DNA of 64,000 nucleotides from Azospirillum thiophilum (GTDB taxonomy: Bacteria > Pseudomonadota > Alphaproteobacteria > Azospirillales > Azospirillaceae), in the NCBI RefSeq assembly GCF_001305595.1, contig NZ_CP012402.1, forward strand, positions 386,001-450,000, written 5' to 3'. Each line of letters starts with the position of its first letter. Position 1 is the stretch's first letter. Made by a program: the position numbers and the translations under genes. Under the pieces are notes generated by a model. It was not told the DNA's origin. It saw only the letters and a list, made by a program, of their open reading frames with translations, and did not search any database. This document shows, piece after piece, positions 33,160-44,122 of this stretch.

Positions 33160-34557
33160 TTACTTCTGCTCCTCCAGCCAGCCGGCCACGATCCCCTGGA
33201 AGGCGTCGCGGATCGACAGTTCGGCGATTTCCTCCAGCGATTCCGACAGGAAGGCGCCGATCAGCAGCCCCTGGGCGGTGTCCCTGTCGATGCCGCGGGC
33301 GCGCAGATAGAACAGCGCGTCGTCGTCCAGTTCGCCGGCGGTGCAGCCGTGGCTGCACTTCACGTCGTCGGCATGGATCTCCAGTTCCGGCTTGCTGTCG
33401 ATCTCGGCGCCGTCGGACAGCAGCAGCGCCCGGTTCAGCTGATAGCCGTCGGTCTTCTGCGCATCCGGGCAGACGGTGATCTTGCCCTGGAACACCGCGC
33501 GCGCCGTGTCGTCGATGACGCCCTTGTAGACCTCGCGGCTGGTCCCAAAGGGCTGGGCATGGACGATCAGCGTGGTGGTGTCGGCATGCTGCTTGCCGCG
33601 GACCAGATAGCCGCCGCTGACATGGGTCCGCGCCTCGGTCCCGTCCAGGCGGCTGACCACCTCGTTGCGCGACAGCTTGGCGCCGGTCGTCAGGATGAAG
33701 TTGTCGTAGCAGCCGCCGGTCGCCACCGTCGCCGCGATGTGCGACAGGTGGATGGCCCCGCCGCCTTCGCGCTGTGACTTGTAATGGTGCAGCGTGGCGC
33801 CCTCGCCGACGAAGACCTCGGTGACGTGGTTGGCGAGCGTGGTGCCGGCGCCGCGGCCGACATGATGCTCGACCACCACCGCCTTCGACCCGGCCTCGGC
33901 GATCAGCAGCGTGCGCGGGTGGCAGGAGGTCGCCTGGGCGTCGGAGCCGACGGACACGAAGACCAGTTCGACCGGCCGTTCGAGCTGGACGCCGGCCGGC
34001 ACATGCAGGACCGGGCCGTCGGCCAGATAGGCGCTGTTCAGCGCCACCAGCGGCCGGTCGTCGGCTGCGGCGAGGCGCCCGACATGGTCGGCCAGCAGGT
34101 CGCCCGGCAGATCGCCGGGGCTGGTCAGCACGGCGGCGAGGCTCAGCAGTCGGACCCCCGGCGGCAGCCCGCCGGTCGAGGACAGGTCCGCACGGAACCG
34201 GCCGTCGACGAAGACCAGCCGCGGCCCGTCCTCCCCCTCCGGCCGGACGCTCGGCAGCAAATCGATGCTGGCCGCCGCAGCCGCCGGAGCGGCCGGCTGG
34301 AAGGACAGCTTTGCGAGGTCGCGCAGGTTGGTGTAGCGCCAGCTCTCGTTCTTGATCGTCGGCAGGCCGACGGCGGCAAAGCGCTCGCGGCCGGCGCTGC
34401 GCAGATCATCCAGCCAGGACAGCCCGCTGCCGGGCAGGCCGGCTCCCACCTGGTCGAGCGGCGCCAGCAGGGCCGGCGCCGTCGTCGGATCGGCGCCCCG
34501 CGTCGAATAGGTCATCGGGTGAAGGGGAGAGTCGGACCGGGGGTTGAGCGCCGTCAT
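33160..34557 (-). CDS. sufD: Fe-S assembly scaffold subunit SufD
   Basis: A 465-residue SufD with the usual beta-helix core and C-terminal motif CSHGCTAGELDDDALFYLRARGI, in which the histidine and cysteine contribute to cluster assembly. The N-terminal half is variable. It pairs with SufB and SufC. The ATG shares one base with the sufC stop (TGATG); a GTG one codon earlier is possible. The first 45 residues are proline and alanine rich. Confidence 0.95.
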   Translation of the reverse strand: MTALNPRSDSPLHPMTYSTRGADPTTAPALLAPLDQVGAGLPGSGLSWLDDLRSAGRERFAAVGLPTIKNESWRYTNLRDLAKLSFQPAAPAAAAASIDLLPSVRPEGEDGPRLVFVDGRFRADLSSTGGLPPGVRLLSLAAVLTSPGDLPGDLLADHVGRLAAADDRPLVALNSAYLADGPVLHVPAGVQLERPVELVFVSVGSDAQATSCHPRTLLIAEAGSKAVVVEHHVGRGAGTTLANHVTEVFVGEGATLHHYKSQREGGGAIHLSHIAATVATGGCYDNFILTTGAKLSRNEVVSRLDGTEARTHVSGGYLVRGKQHADTTTLIVHAQPFGTSREVYKGVIDDTARAVFQGKITVCPDAQKTDGYQLNRALLLSDGAEIDSKPELEIHADDVKCSHGCTAGELDDDALFYLRARGIDRDTAQGLLIGAFLSESLEEIAELSIRDAFQGIVAGWLEEQK

Positions 34558-35309
34558 CACGCCGCCTCGCTCGTGCCGAAGTCGCGGTAGCCGTTCTTCT
34601 CCAGCTCCAGCGCCAGGTCCTTGTCGCCCGACTTCACGATGCGGCCGGCGGCCAGCACATGGACATGGTCGGGAATGATGTAGTCGAGCAGGCGCTGGTA
34701 ATGGGTGATGACCAGCATCGACCGCTCCGGCGAGCGCAGCGCGTTCACGCCTTCCGCGACGATCTTCAGCGCATCGATGTCGAGGCCGCTGTCGGTCTCG
34801 TCGAGGATGGCGAATTTCGGCTCCAGCACCGCCATCTGCAACGTCTCGTTGCGCTTCTTCTCGCCGCCGGAGAAGCCGACATTGACCGCGCGCTTCAGCA
34901 TCTCGTCCGACATGCCCAGCGCCTTGGTCTTCGCACGGATCAGCTTCAGGAACTGCATGGCGTCCAGCTCCTTCTCGCCGCGATGCTTGCGGATGGCGTT
35001 GATCGCGGTCTTGAGGAAGGTGGTGTTGCCGACGCCGGGGATTTCCACCGGATACTGGAAGGCCAGGAAGACGCCCTCGGCCGCCCGCTCCTCCGGCTCC
35101 ATGGCCAGCAGATCCTTGCCGTAATAGGTGACCGAGCCTTCCGTGACCTCGTAGCCGTCGCGGCCGGCCAGCACGTAGGACAGGGTGCTCTTGCCGGCGC
35201 CGTTCGGCCCCATGATGGCATGGACCTCCCCCGGGCGGATCGTCAGATCGACACCCTTGAGGATTTCCTTGCCGTCCACGGTGGCGTGCAGGTTCTTGAT
35301 TTCGATCAT
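34557..35309 (-). CDS. sufC: SUF-system ATPase SufC
   Basis: A 250-residue ABC ATPase with Walker [10 protein letters not shown], signature SGGEKKRNE and Walker [13 protein letters not shown], the last a SufC hallmark. It drives conformational change in the SufBCD scaffold. It follows sufB after 96 bp, a spacer that includes a strong hairpin. Confidence 0.97.
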   Translation of the reverse strand: MIEIKNLHATVDGKEILKGVDLTIRPGEVHAIMGPNGAGKSTLSYVLAGRDGYEVTEGSVTYYGKDLLAMEPEERAAEGVFLAFQYPVEIPGVGNTTFLKTAINAIRKHRGEKELDAMQFLKLIRAKTKALGMSDEMLKRAVNVGFSGGEKKRNETLQMAVLEPKFAILDETDSGLDIDALKIVAEGVNALRSPERSMLVITHYQRLLDYIIPDHVHVLAAGRIVKSGDKDLALELEKNGYRDFGTSEAA

Positions 35310-35371
35310 CGTCTTCGCCTCGTTGTCTTCTTCAGGCTGCCGGCACGCCGTCCGGTTCTCCGTTTCATTTT

Positions 35372-35395
35372 CCCCTCTCCCCGGGTGGAGAGGGG
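35372..35395. repeat. REP-like hairpin between sufB and sufC
   Basis: Arms CCCCTCTCC and GGAGAGGGG with a six-base loop. The CCCTCTCC core also occurs in the repeat at 44069, so this looks like a dispersed intergenic element. Inside the operon it might act as an mRNA stability or attenuation element. Confidence 0.65.
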
Positions 35396-35405
35396 GCAGC
35401 GGGAC

Positions 35406-36890
<1,485 letters not shown>

Positions 36891-36935
36891 GGCTTTGCCT
36901 CGTCCTTCTCAAGAATTCTGGTCGGTGCGCGCCGG

Positions 36936-37406
36936 TCAGTATGCCGGGCGGGCCGGCTGGGCGGCTGTGGCGGTTGCCTTGGGGGCGGGAGCCGGGAAGG
37001 TGATGGGGATCATCATGTCGGCCAGCGTCACCTCTTCCAGCGCGCCGCGGATGGCGCGGTTCACCTTTTCCCAACCGCCGCGCATGGGGCAAAGCTGCTC
37101 CACCCCGCATTGGCTGTCGGCACCCTCGACGCAGGCGGTCAGTGCGATCGGGCCGTCCAGCGCCGTGATGATCTCCGCGATGGAGATTGCATCGGATGGC
37201 CGGCTGAGCGCATAACCACCGGCAGCGCCCCGTTGCGAGGTGGTGAGCCCTGCCGGGGTCATCGCCTTCATCAGCTTGGCGACCGTCGGGGCGGGAACGC
37301 CGGTGCGATCGGCCAGCTGGGCGACGGTATGGACCGTGCCCACATGGCGCGCCATCTCGCTCAGCACGACGATGGCGTAGTCGGTGAGCTTGCTCAGCCG
37401 GATCAT
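36936..37406 (-). CDS. iscR: Rrf2-family Fe-S regulator of the suf operon (IscR-like)
   Basis: A 156-residue regulator with an N-terminal winged helix (LTDYAIVVLSEMARH, then VPAPTVAKLMKAM and QRGAAGGYAL) and three cysteines, in ACVEG, QCGVE and LCPMR, that would bind a [2Fe-2S] cluster. It opens the suf operon and an inverted repeat covers its promoter, pointing to autoregulation by iron or cluster status. A low-complexity, alanine-rich tail follows residue 135. Confidence 0.93.
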   Translation of the reverse strand: MIRLSKLTDYAIVVLSEMARHVGTVHTVAQLADRTGVPAPTVAKLMKAMTPAGLTTSQRGAAGGYALSRPSDAISIAEIITALDGPIALTACVEGADSQCGVEQLCPMRGGWEKVNRAIRGALEEVTLADMMIPITFPAPAPKATATAAQPARPAY

Positions 37407-37440
37407 GACCGTACCCCGTTTCGCCTCCGGTTTCGAATAC

Positions 37441-37457
37441 AGGACCAATTTAGTCCT
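37441..37457. promoter_or_regulatory. IscR-type operator overlapping the suf promoter
   Basis: AGGACCAATTTAGTCCT is an inverted repeat (AGGAC/GTCCT with a seven-base centre) resembling the alphaproteobacterial IscR motif. On the minus strand TTGCCC and TAAATT spaced by 17 bases form a promoter candidate, and the repeat covers its -10 element. Confidence 0.65.
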
Positions 37458-37756
37458 GATTGACCGGCGGGGCAAGGGGCGTTTGTCGATTGAAAGGCAG
37501 GGTTTCTGCGACCCTCGCAACGGATCGGCAGTTGCGGCATGACAGCACCGGCAGGAATACCCTTCGGCTCCACTCAGGTATAATGCCGCCCGATGCGCGT
37601 GGGCCGGGCAGGGGAGCCGGGGATCAGGCACCAGGTTGCGGGGATCTGCACGCACATCGGATCTTGAAGCAAAAGCTCTCCACCGAAACGGAAAACCCCG
37701 CGCCGGCATGGCGCGGGGGCGTCCCGTGAAAGCATACGGTTGGGAGCGGGGCGGCA
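37458..37756. other. Spacer between the suf regulator and the DUF3618 operon
   Basis: About 300 bp. Apart from the suf promoter end and the terminator at 37692-37718 nothing else is supported. A rightward frame of 89 codons is present but has no ribosome site and no family resemblance. Confidence 0.45.
37692..37718 (-). terminator. Intrinsic terminator of the DUF3618 operon
   Basis: CCCCGCGCC (37696-37704) and GGCGCGGGG (37710-37718) with a five-base loop, followed on the minus strand by TTTT. It lies 39 bp after the last gene of the leftward operon. Confidence 0.8.
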
Positions 37757-38800
37757 TCAGCCCGGCTTCTTCACCTCTTCGCGCGCGGCGTTTTTTGCTG
37801 CCGACATGACGTCGCGGACGTCCTCCTTGGCCGACTCGACCACGGTCTGGGTGGCGGCCTGTGCGGCGCGGGTGCCGCGGTCCAGCGCATCCATCGCCAG
37901 GGTCTTGGCACGTTCGGTCGCCTCGTCGGAATAGTCGCCGACCCACCGGTTCTCATAGCGGGTGCTGGGCAATGCCGCGCCGATGGCGGCGCCCAGGGCG
38001 ACGCCCATGACGCCGGCGACGATCGGGTGATCCTCCACCATGTCCCAGAATCCGGACGAGACATCGTGCATCCGGTGGCGCAGATGATCGGCCGACGGCG
38101 CCATGGCGGACAGGCGCGACACACCGCCGGAGTGGGAGCGGCTTCCCTGGACATGGCTCCCGTGCTGTCCGATCCCGTTGTCCCGGCCGTGATCCTCGGC
38201 CGAGCGGCCGATCATGCCGCCGACGCTGTCGCTGGCCCGGTCATAGGCGTTGCCCACGGTGTCCGACGCCCGGTCATAGACATCGCCGACGGCACCCGAC
38301 GCCCGGTCGTAGGCGTCGCCTGCTGCGTTGCGGACGCTGTCGGTGGCGCTGCCCAGCGACTCGCGGGCATAGTCGACGGCGTCGCTCACGGTGTGGCGGG
38401 CCGAGCGGATGGCCCGGGAACGGACGATCCGGCGGTCGTAGCCGGTGCTGGACAGCGCCAGCCAGCCGAGGCCGATGCCGACCAGGGCCAGCGGGATCGG
38501 GTTGCTGGTGACGGTGCCGAGCATCGAGCCGGACGGCTGGGATCCCCTGTGACGAACCGTCCGGGCGGATTCCGGGCGGTCGTTGCGGTACTGCGAGCTG
38601 CTGTCCGGCGTTGCCGGCGTATAGGTGTGCTTCATGGTGTGCTCCATCGGAGAATGGGGGGTCCATCGCGCCAGACCGTCGCGCAGACGCGCGGTGCGGT
38701 CGCGCAGCGCCTCTACTGTGCCGCCGAGGCGCGCGCGGCGGGCGCGGATGACGCCCTCCAGGGCGTCGAGATCCTGCGGATGGCGGGTGTCTTCGGTCAT
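37757..38800 (-). CDS. DUF3618-domain membrane protein with helical repeats
   Basis: A 347-residue protein. Residues 12-45 match DUF3618 (ALEGVIRARRARLGGTVEAL). A hydrophobic helix (about 103-118) is followed by repeats of [AV]YDRAS about 11 residues apart (150-195), a histidine-rich linker, a second hydrophobic segment (VAGVMGVALGAAIGAAL) and an amphipathic helix rich in alanine and charge. This plan recalls the YqjD/ElaB stress proteins. It is last in an operon with a DUF1469 protein. A start at the MKHTY methionine (38635) is possible but would drop the DUF3618 domain. Confidence 0.8.
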   Translation of the reverse strand: MTEDTRHPQDLDALEGVIRARRARLGGTVEALRDRTARLRDGLARWTPHSPMEHTMKHTYTPATPDSSSQYRNDRPESARTVRHRGSQPSGSMLGTVTSNPIPLALVGIGLGWLALSSTGYDRRIVRSRAIRSARHTVSDAVDYARESLGSATDSVRNAAGDAYDRASGAVGDVYDRASDTVGNAYDRASDSVGGMIGRSAEDHGRDNGIGQHGSHVQGSRSHSGGVSRLSAMAPSADHLRHRMHDVSSGFWDMVEDHPIVAGVMGVALGAAIGAALPSTRYENRWVGDYSDEATERAKTLAMDALDRGTRAAQAATQTVVESAKEDVRDVMSAAKNAAREEVKKPG

Positions 38801-38869
38801 CGGCGATCCCTGTTGCGGCGATCCCTGTTACCGCCGTCTCTCGGCGGGGGCAGGGGCGGGGGCGGGGGT

Positions 38870-39295
38870 TTAGCGGGCGAGTTGCGCCTTGGCCCAGCGC
38901 TTGTCTTCGTCCAGCGTGTTCATGGTGCGGCGCGGACGGAGGTTGGCAGGGCTCAGCCGGTTCTTGCCGACATAGGCCAGGATGCCCCCCACCGCCAGAA
39001 CCACCAGGCCGACGATCAGCGCGGACAGCCAGGGTGCCAGGACGTTGGACAGGCCGAGAACCGCGGAGGCGAGCAGGAACAGGACGCCGGCGAAGGCGAC
39101 CAGTCCGCCGACGGCGATGAAGGCGATGCCACCGGCGGCCTCGGAGGCCTTGTCGGTGAGTTCGGCCTTCGCCAACGCGATCTCGGATCGGGCGAGGTTG
39201 GCGGATTCGCGGGCGAGATCGGCGAACAGGCCGGCGAGCGGCCGGTCCTGCCGCGGATCCCGCGGCTCGTCATAGCGGTTCTCGGCGGCGCTCAT
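38870..39295 (-). CDS. DUF1469 (phage-holin-superfamily-6-like) membrane protein
   Basis: A 141-residue protein with an N-terminal amphipathic helix (LFADLARESANLARSEIALAKAEL) and two membrane helices (about 55-80 and 86-108). Despite the family name it is a common chromosomal YqjE-like protein, not a phage lysis gene. Its ATG overlaps the stop of the upstream gene (ATGA). Confidence 0.88.
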   Translation of the reverse strand: MSAAENRYDEPRDPRQDRPLAGLFADLARESANLARSEIALAKAELTDKASEAAGGIAFIAVGGLVAFAGVLFLLASAVLGLSNVLAPWLSALIVGLVVLAVGGILAYVGKNRLSPANLRPRRTMNTLDEDKRWAKAQLAR

Positions 39296-40263
39296 GGACG
39301 CTGCCCCTGCGGCTTGGAGGTGGAGGAGGTGCCTGCGACCCCGGCGAAGCCGGTGGTGCCGGCATTCGCGGAACCGCCGGCGCTGCCGGTCGTGCCCGTG
39401 GCGCCCGGAACCGTGCTGGTGCCGAGCGCGGTGTCGGCCGACGGCGTGGCGGTGTGGCCGGTGACGGAAGCCGGGGCGGAGGACAGCGGCATGCCGATGC
39501 GGCCGGAGGCCGGCTTGGGTTCACCAAGCGGATCGGCGGCCGGGAGATCCGGCTGGCTGCCGGTGGTGGGGGTGTCGGCGCTGTGGGCAGGAGTGGTGCG
39601 GCTGACCGATTCCGCGATGCCGCCGGCCATGCCGCGGCTGGGCGTGCGTGCGGGCTCGCGGTTCATGTCGCGGCCGGGACTGCGGGTGCTGGGCACGCCT
39701 TGCGACGGGTGGACACCGGAGCGGAGCGCGGTGGAGGCGCGGTGCATGCGGCGCTCGCCCGAGCTCTTGATGAAGCGCGCGACCAGGAAGCCGGCGGCGA
39801 AGGCAGCGCCGATGAACACTTCCGGCTGGCGGCGGGCGAAGCCTTCCACCTCGCCGACGATGTCGTCGATCGTCGCGTCACGCAGCATGTCGGCGACACG
39901 TTCGACGCGGCCGGCGGCCTGCTCGGCATAGTCGGCGACCATGCCGCCATTCTCGGCGTTCAACTGCTCTGCGGCCTTGTGCAGGGCGTTGGCGACGCCG
40001 CCCAACTGGTCGGCGGCACGGCCGGTCTGCTGTTCCAGCAGCGACCGGATGCGGCCCTGGGCCTGGTCCAGCGCCTCGCGCCCGGTGTTCACGGCCTCGT
40101 CGGCGGCGCGGTTCACCGTCTTCTTCATGTCCTCGACGCCGGTGCGCCCGCCCGACAGGCTGCCGCCGGTGGAGGTGCCGGCGGCCGTGCTGGTGGTTGA
40201 ACTGCCAATGGTCGGGCCGGTCGGGTTCGGTCCGCCGGTGCCGGTCGTATCGCGGTTCGGCAT
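39292..40263 (-). CDS. Hypothetical membrane-anchored protein, operon leader
   Basis: A 323-residue protein of low complexity at both ends (Thr, Gly, Ser, Pro rich). The middle (about 45-165) has an ElaB/YqjD-like pattern: an amphipathic helical region with EEQTGRAADQLGGVANALHKAAEQL-type heptads, then FIGAAFAAGFLVARFI as a short membrane anchor. It heads the leftward operon with the DUF1469 and DUF3618 proteins, so a role in envelope or stress response is likely but not shown. Confidence 0.78.
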   Translation of the reverse strand: MPNRDTTGTGGPNPTGPTIGSSTTSTAAGTSTGGSLSGGRTGVEDMKKTVNRAADEAVNTGREALDQAQGRIRSLLEQQTGRAADQLGGVANALHKAAEQLNAENGGMVADYAEQAAGRVERVADMLRDATIDDIVGEVEGFARRQPEVFIGAAFAAGFLVARFIKSSGERRMHRASTALRSGVHPSQGVPSTRSPGRDMNREPARTPSRGMAGGIAESVSRTTPAHSADTPTTGSQPDLPAADPLGEPKPASGRIGMPLSSAPASVTGHTATPSADTALGTSTVPGATGTTGSAGGSANAGTTGFAGVAGTSSTSKPQGQRP

Positions 40264-40468
40264 CGTGTTTTTCCTCCTCGGGATTCCGGTATTCCGCGTC
40301 TCCGCGCCTGCGGCATCAAACCGCCCGTTGCGGAATCGGGTGTCGGATTGGGAAACACCAGCCAAGCCCTGGTGTTCCCCGACTCTGTTGCGCGAAATGG
40401 ACAGTCGTCGCGAATGTGCTAAACTTTGCCGCGAATATCCGGGTGCGGTCTGGCCGGAGGGTGGCGGC
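40264..40468. promoter_or_regulatory. Divergent promoter region
   Basis: About 205 bp between two divergent genes. A good leftward ribosome site (AGGAGG on the minus strand, about 40272-40278) and a rightward GGAGG at 40456-40460 are present. No clear promoter hexamers were assigned. Confidence 0.45.
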
Positions 40469-41662
40469 ATGAGCGTCTTCAGCGTGGTGGCCGACGGCCA
40501 GTCGGGGATTTTCCGGCTGCAACAGGCGAAAAAGCCGTGGGAGAAGGAGCTGGAGGCGAAAGACGCCCAGGGCCAGCTCGCCCAGAAGGCCGAGCGTGCG
40601 CAGGGTCTGACCAAGCCCCTCGCCAAATGGCAGAGCGACAGCGCCAACGCCAGGACGGCGCTGGAGGAGGCCCGGCGCGTCGGCGGGTCCAAGGCTTCCG
40701 CAGCCGCCCGGCTGGAACAGGTCGAACGCCGGATCGAGGAGCTGAAGCTGGCGATGCGCTTCGCCCAGGGCGACCCGCAGAAGCTGGCGTCCCTGGCACG
40801 CGAGGCGGCATTGCTGGCGCGGGAGGCTGGGCGCGCTGCCAAGGAATATGGTGCCGGCATCAAGGCGGCGGCCGACCTTGGGCTGCCCGGGGACAGCAGC
40901 GCCGCCGCCGGTGGCGGCAGCCTGCTGTCCAGCGAGACGACGATCACCACCCGCACCACGACCCTGACCCTGCAGCAGACCGAGGTGACGCTGACCATCG
41001 GCATCTCGACCAGGGAGGGGGCATCGGCCGAGACGGCCGCCGACCTGACGGCTGCAGAGTCCGCCGCCGCCGCCGAGTCCGCGGCCGGCGAGATGGTGGA
41101 GAGCGGGGCTGCCGCCGGGGATGCCATGCTGCCGGACGACATCGCCAAGCTGGTCGACGATGTCCTGTCGGGGTTGGGCGATGGCGGCTTCACCGGCGGA
41201 GGGCAGGCGGCGTCGGGCGCGGCGTCGGGCACCGGCGGCCGCAGCGCGATGATCCACCAACTGATGGCCGACAACGCGGCGAAGATGTCGCGCTACCGTG
41301 AGGCCGACACCTTCGGCCAGCGGGTGGAAGGCGTGCTGGCCACCTCCAAGCGGATCATCGGCGAGGCCAAGGCCGCCAACATGCTCGACGCGTCCGAACA
41401 GCGGCGGCGGGAGCGGCGCGAGGGCTTCAAGGCCGACGACAAGATGGTCGAGGGCGCCCAGAAGGAGGTCAATGCGCTGCGTGCAGCCGCCTTCGGCTCC
41501 AGCGGCGCGCTGGCGGCGGCGGGGCTGCTGGCCGGAGGGGCGGACGACGACAGCCCGGACGGCCTCGGCACAGACGCGTTCACAGGCATGGAGGGCATGG
41601 CGGGAGCCATGGCCGGACAGCCGGCGGTCCAGCCGTCCGTGGCGGTCGACCTGCTGGCCTGA
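40469..41662 (+). CDS. Hypothetical coiled-coil protein
   Basis: A 397-residue protein with no signal peptide or membrane helix. Residues 15-125 are a long coiled coil (AQLAQKAERAQGL..., ARLEQVERRIEELKLAMRFAQG in parts). Residues 155-185 are a Thr-rich beta stretch (TTITTRTTTLTLQQTEVTLTIGI in parts), 195-275 are alanine and glycine rich, and the tail (290-340) is basic and helical. GGAGG lies eight bases before the ATG. It is not recognised and shares no operon. The split into coil, beta patch and flexible linker suggests an assembly or scaffold role, which is a guess. Confidence 0.8.
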   Translation: MSVFSVVADGQSGIFRLQQAKKPWEKELEAKDAQGQLAQKAERAQGLTKPLAKWQSDSANARTALEEARRVGGSKASAAARLEQVERRIEELKLAMRFAQGDPQKLASLAREAALLAREAGRAAKEYGAGIKAAADLGLPGDSSAAAGGGSLLSSETTITTRTTTLTLQQTEVTLTIGISTREGASAETAADLTAAESAAAAESAAGEMVESGAAAGDAMLPDDIAKLVDDVLSGLGDGGFTGGGQAASGAASGTGGRSAMIHQLMADNAAKMSRYREADTFGQRVEGVLATSKRIIGEAKAANMLDASEQRRRERREGFKADDKMVEGAQKEVNALRAAAFGSSGALAAAGLLAGGADDDSPDGLGTDAFTGMEGMAGAMAGQPAVQPSVAVDLLA

Positions 41663-41713
41663 GGTGCATCGCGCCTGCTACCAATTCGCCATACGCTGCG
41701 GTGCGACATTGTG

Positions 41714-41743
41714 TTGACCGGTTCGATCGGATGACGCGATAAC
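41714..41743 (+). promoter_or_regulatory. Candidate glcB promoter
   Basis: TTGACC at 41714-41719 and GATAAC at 41738-41743 with an 18-base spacer lie 65 bp before the malate synthase start. The -10 match is modest. Confidence 0.4.
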
Positions 41744-41808
41744 CGGTGACCAAGACTCCCGGAGAGGAGTCTGCGAACCGAGCGCAAGAGAATGGGACAC
41801 GCAACGAG

Positions 41809-43980
41809 ATGAGCAACTGGATTCGCCGCGGCGGCCTCGAGATCGCCCAACCCCTCTATGACTTCATCAATGACGAGGCTTTGCCCGGGACCGGTGTCGA
41901 CGCCGATCGTCTGTGGAGCGGCCTGGACGCGCTGCTGCACGATCTGGCGCCGCGCAACAGGGCGCTGCTGGACAAGCGCGACAGCCTGCAGGCGCAGATC
42001 GATGCGTGGCACACCGCGCGCCGCGGCACGCTCTTCGACCAGGCCGAATATGAGTCCTTCCTGCGCGGGATCGGCTATCTCGTGCCGGAGGGCGAGGATT
42101 TCAGTGTCGGCACCGGCAATGTCGATCCTGAGATCGCCTATCTCGCCGGCCCGCAGCTGGTGGTGCCGATCACCAATGCCCGCTATGCCCTGAACGCCGC
42201 CAATGCGCGCTGGGGCAGCCTGTATGACGCGCTGTACGGCACCGATGCGATCCCGGGCACCCCGGCGGCCGGCGGCTACGATGCCGCGCGCGGCGCGCAG
42301 GTGATCGCCTGGGCGCGCAGGTTCCTGGACGACAGCGTGCCGCTGGCCGGCGGCAGCCATGCCGACGCCACCGGCTATGCGGTCGAGGGCGATGCGCTGG
42401 CGGTGACGCTGAAGGACGGCGGCAAGACCGGCCTGAAGGACAAGGCCGCCTTCGTCGGCTGGCAGGGCGATGCCGCGGCCCCGTCGGCGGTGCTGCTGGT
42501 CCAGAACGGCACCCATATCGAGATCCGCATCGACCGCGCCAGCATGATCGGCAAGGACGATCCGGCCGGTGTCGCCGACGTCGTGCTGGAAGCGGCGCTG
42601 TCGACCATCCAGGACTGCGAGGATTCCGTCGCCGCCGTGGATGCCGAGGACAAGGTCGGCGCCTACCGCAACTGGCTCGGCCTGATGACGGGCACGCTGG
42701 AGGCCAGCTTCCCCAAGGGTGACAGGACCGTCGTCCGCAAGCTGAACCCCGACCGCGTCTATACCACGCCGGCCGGCACGCTGACCCTGCACGGCCGCAG
42801 CCTGCTGCTGGTCCGCAACGTCGGCCACCTGATGACCATCGACATGGTCAAGCTGTCCGACGGCAGCGAGGCGCCGGAAGGCATCCTGGACGGCGTCTTC
42901 ACCTCGCTGATCGCCCTCCATGACCTGAAGGCCCCTCAAAAAGCTGATGGCGGCTTGCGCAACAGCCGCGCCGGCTCGGTCTACATCGTGAAGCCGAAGA
43001 TGCACGGGCCCGAGGAGGTCGCCTTCACCGACGAGCTGTTCGGCCGCGTCGAGGATCTGCTGGGCATGGCCCGCAACACCCTCAAGGTCGGCATCATGGA
43101 CGAGGAGCGGCGGACCAGCGTCAACCTCAAGGAGTGCATTCGCGCCGCCAAGGATCGCGTGGTGTTCATCAACACCGGCTTCCTCGACCGTACCGGCGAC
43201 GAAATCCACACCTCGATGGAGGCCGGCCCGGTCGTCCGCAAGGCGGCGATGAAGGCCACCAAATGGATCTCGGCCTATGAGGACAACAATGTCGACGTCG
43301 GCCTGCGCGCCGGGCTGAAGGGCCGTGCCCAGATCGGCAAGGGCATGTGGGCGATGCCCGACCTGATGGCCGACATGCTGGTCGCCAAGATCGGCCATCC
43401 GAAGGCCGGCGCCAACACCGCCTGGGTTCCGTCGCCGACCGCCGCCACGCTGCACGCAACCCACTATCACGCTGTCAACGTCGCCGAGGTGCAGGACCTG
43501 CTGGCCAAGCGCCAGGCGGCAGCCCTGTCCGACATTCTGACCCTCCCGCTCGCCGACCGTCCCAACTGGTCGGAGGACGAGATCCGGCAGGAGCTGGAGA
43601 ACAATGCCCAGGGCATCCTGGGTTACGTCGTGCGCTGGGTCGACCAGGGCGTCGGCTGTTCCAAGGTGCCGGACATCCATGACGTCGGCCTGATGGAGGA
43701 CCGCGCCACCCTGCGCATCTCCAGCCAGCACATCGCCAACTGGCTGCATCACGGCATCTGCACCGAGGCCCAGGTGATGGAGGTCATGAAGCGCATGGCC
43801 GCCGTCGTCGACAAGCAGAATGCCGGCGACCCGCTGTACAAGCCGATGGCCGGCAATTTCGACGGCAGCATCGCATTCCAGGCGGCCTGCGATCTGGTGT
43901 TCAAGGGCCGCGTTCAGCCAAACGGCTACACCGAACCGGTGCTGCACGCCCGTCGCCGTCAGGTGAAGGCGGCGGTGTAA
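41809..43980 (+). CDS. glcB: Malate synthase G
   Basis: A 723-residue malate synthase G, the same length as the E. coli enzyme. It condenses glyoxylate with acetyl-CoA in the glyoxylate bypass and glycolate use. Landmarks are the N-terminal clasp, [17 protein letters not shown] with metal ligands, [30 protein letters not shown] and the [13 protein letters not shown] region; the catalytic aspartate lies near [11 protein letters not shown]. The ATG at 41809 gives the family N-terminus. It stands alone; isocitrate lyase is not in the window. Confidence 0.97.
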   Translation: MSNWIRRGGLEIAQPLYDFINDEALPGTGVDADRLWSGLDALLHDLAPRNRALLDKRDSLQAQIDAWHTARRGTLFDQAEYESFLRGIGYLVPEGEDFSVGTGNVDPEIAYLAGPQLVVPITNARYALNAANARWGSLYDALYGTDAIPGTPAAGGYDAARGAQVIAWARRFLDDSVPLAGGSHADATGYAVEGDALAVTLKDGGKTGLKDKAAFVGWQGDAAAPSAVLLVQNGTHIEIRIDRASMIGKDDPAGVADVVLEAALSTIQDCEDSVAAVDAEDKVGAYRNWLGLMTGTLEASFPKGDRTVVRKLNPDRVYTTPAGTLTLHGRSLLLVRNVGHLMTIDMVKLSDGSEAPEGILDGVFTSLIALHDLKAPQKADGGLRNSRAGSVYIVKPKMHGPEEVAFTDELFGRVEDLLGMARNTLKVGIMDEERRTSVNLKECIRAAKDRVVFINTGFLDRTGDEIHTSMEAGPVVRKAAMKATKWISAYEDNNVDVGLRAGLKGRAQIGKGMWAMPDLMADMLVAKIGHPKAGANTAWVPSPTAATLHATHYHAVNVAEVQDLLAKRQAAALSDILTLPLADRPNWSEDEIRQELENNAQGILGYVVRWVDQGVGCSKVPDIHDVGLMEDRATLRISSQHIANWLHHGICTEAQVMEVMKRMAAVVDKQNAGDPLYKPMAGNFDGSIAFQAACDLVFKGRVQPNGYTEPVLHARRRQVKAAV

Positions 43981-43993
43981 GTTCTGGCGTTAC

Positions 43994-44094
43994 GGGGGCT
44001 TTTGCCCCCTCCCTAACCCTCCCCCGCCTCTGGCGGTGGAGGGGACTGCCGCCGCTTCGCAGAAGGCACCCTCTCCCGCAATAGCGGGGGAGGG
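43994..44094. repeat. REP-like intergenic repeat with two hairpins
   Basis: The spacer after glcB has GGGGGC-TTTT-GCCCCC (43994-44009) and CCCTCTCCCGC/GCGGGGGAGGG (44069-44094), separated by a pyrimidine-rich CCCTCCCTAACCCTCCCCCG segment. This form is widespread between genes in Azospirillum-type genomes. It may also terminate the convergent transcripts of glcB and the methyltransferase gene. Confidence 0.7.
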
Positions 44095-44122
44095 CCGGGG
44101 TGGGGGCAAGCGCTGCGACCAC

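Noticed and set aside
37460..37729. 89-codon rightward frame after the suf promoter
   Set aside because: No ribosome site, no resemblance to a known protein, and it contains the leftward terminator.
38870..39295. Possible prophage remnant because of the holin-superfamily name
   Set aside because: The protein is a chromosomal YqjE-like membrane protein beside DUF3618 and no phage gene is near.
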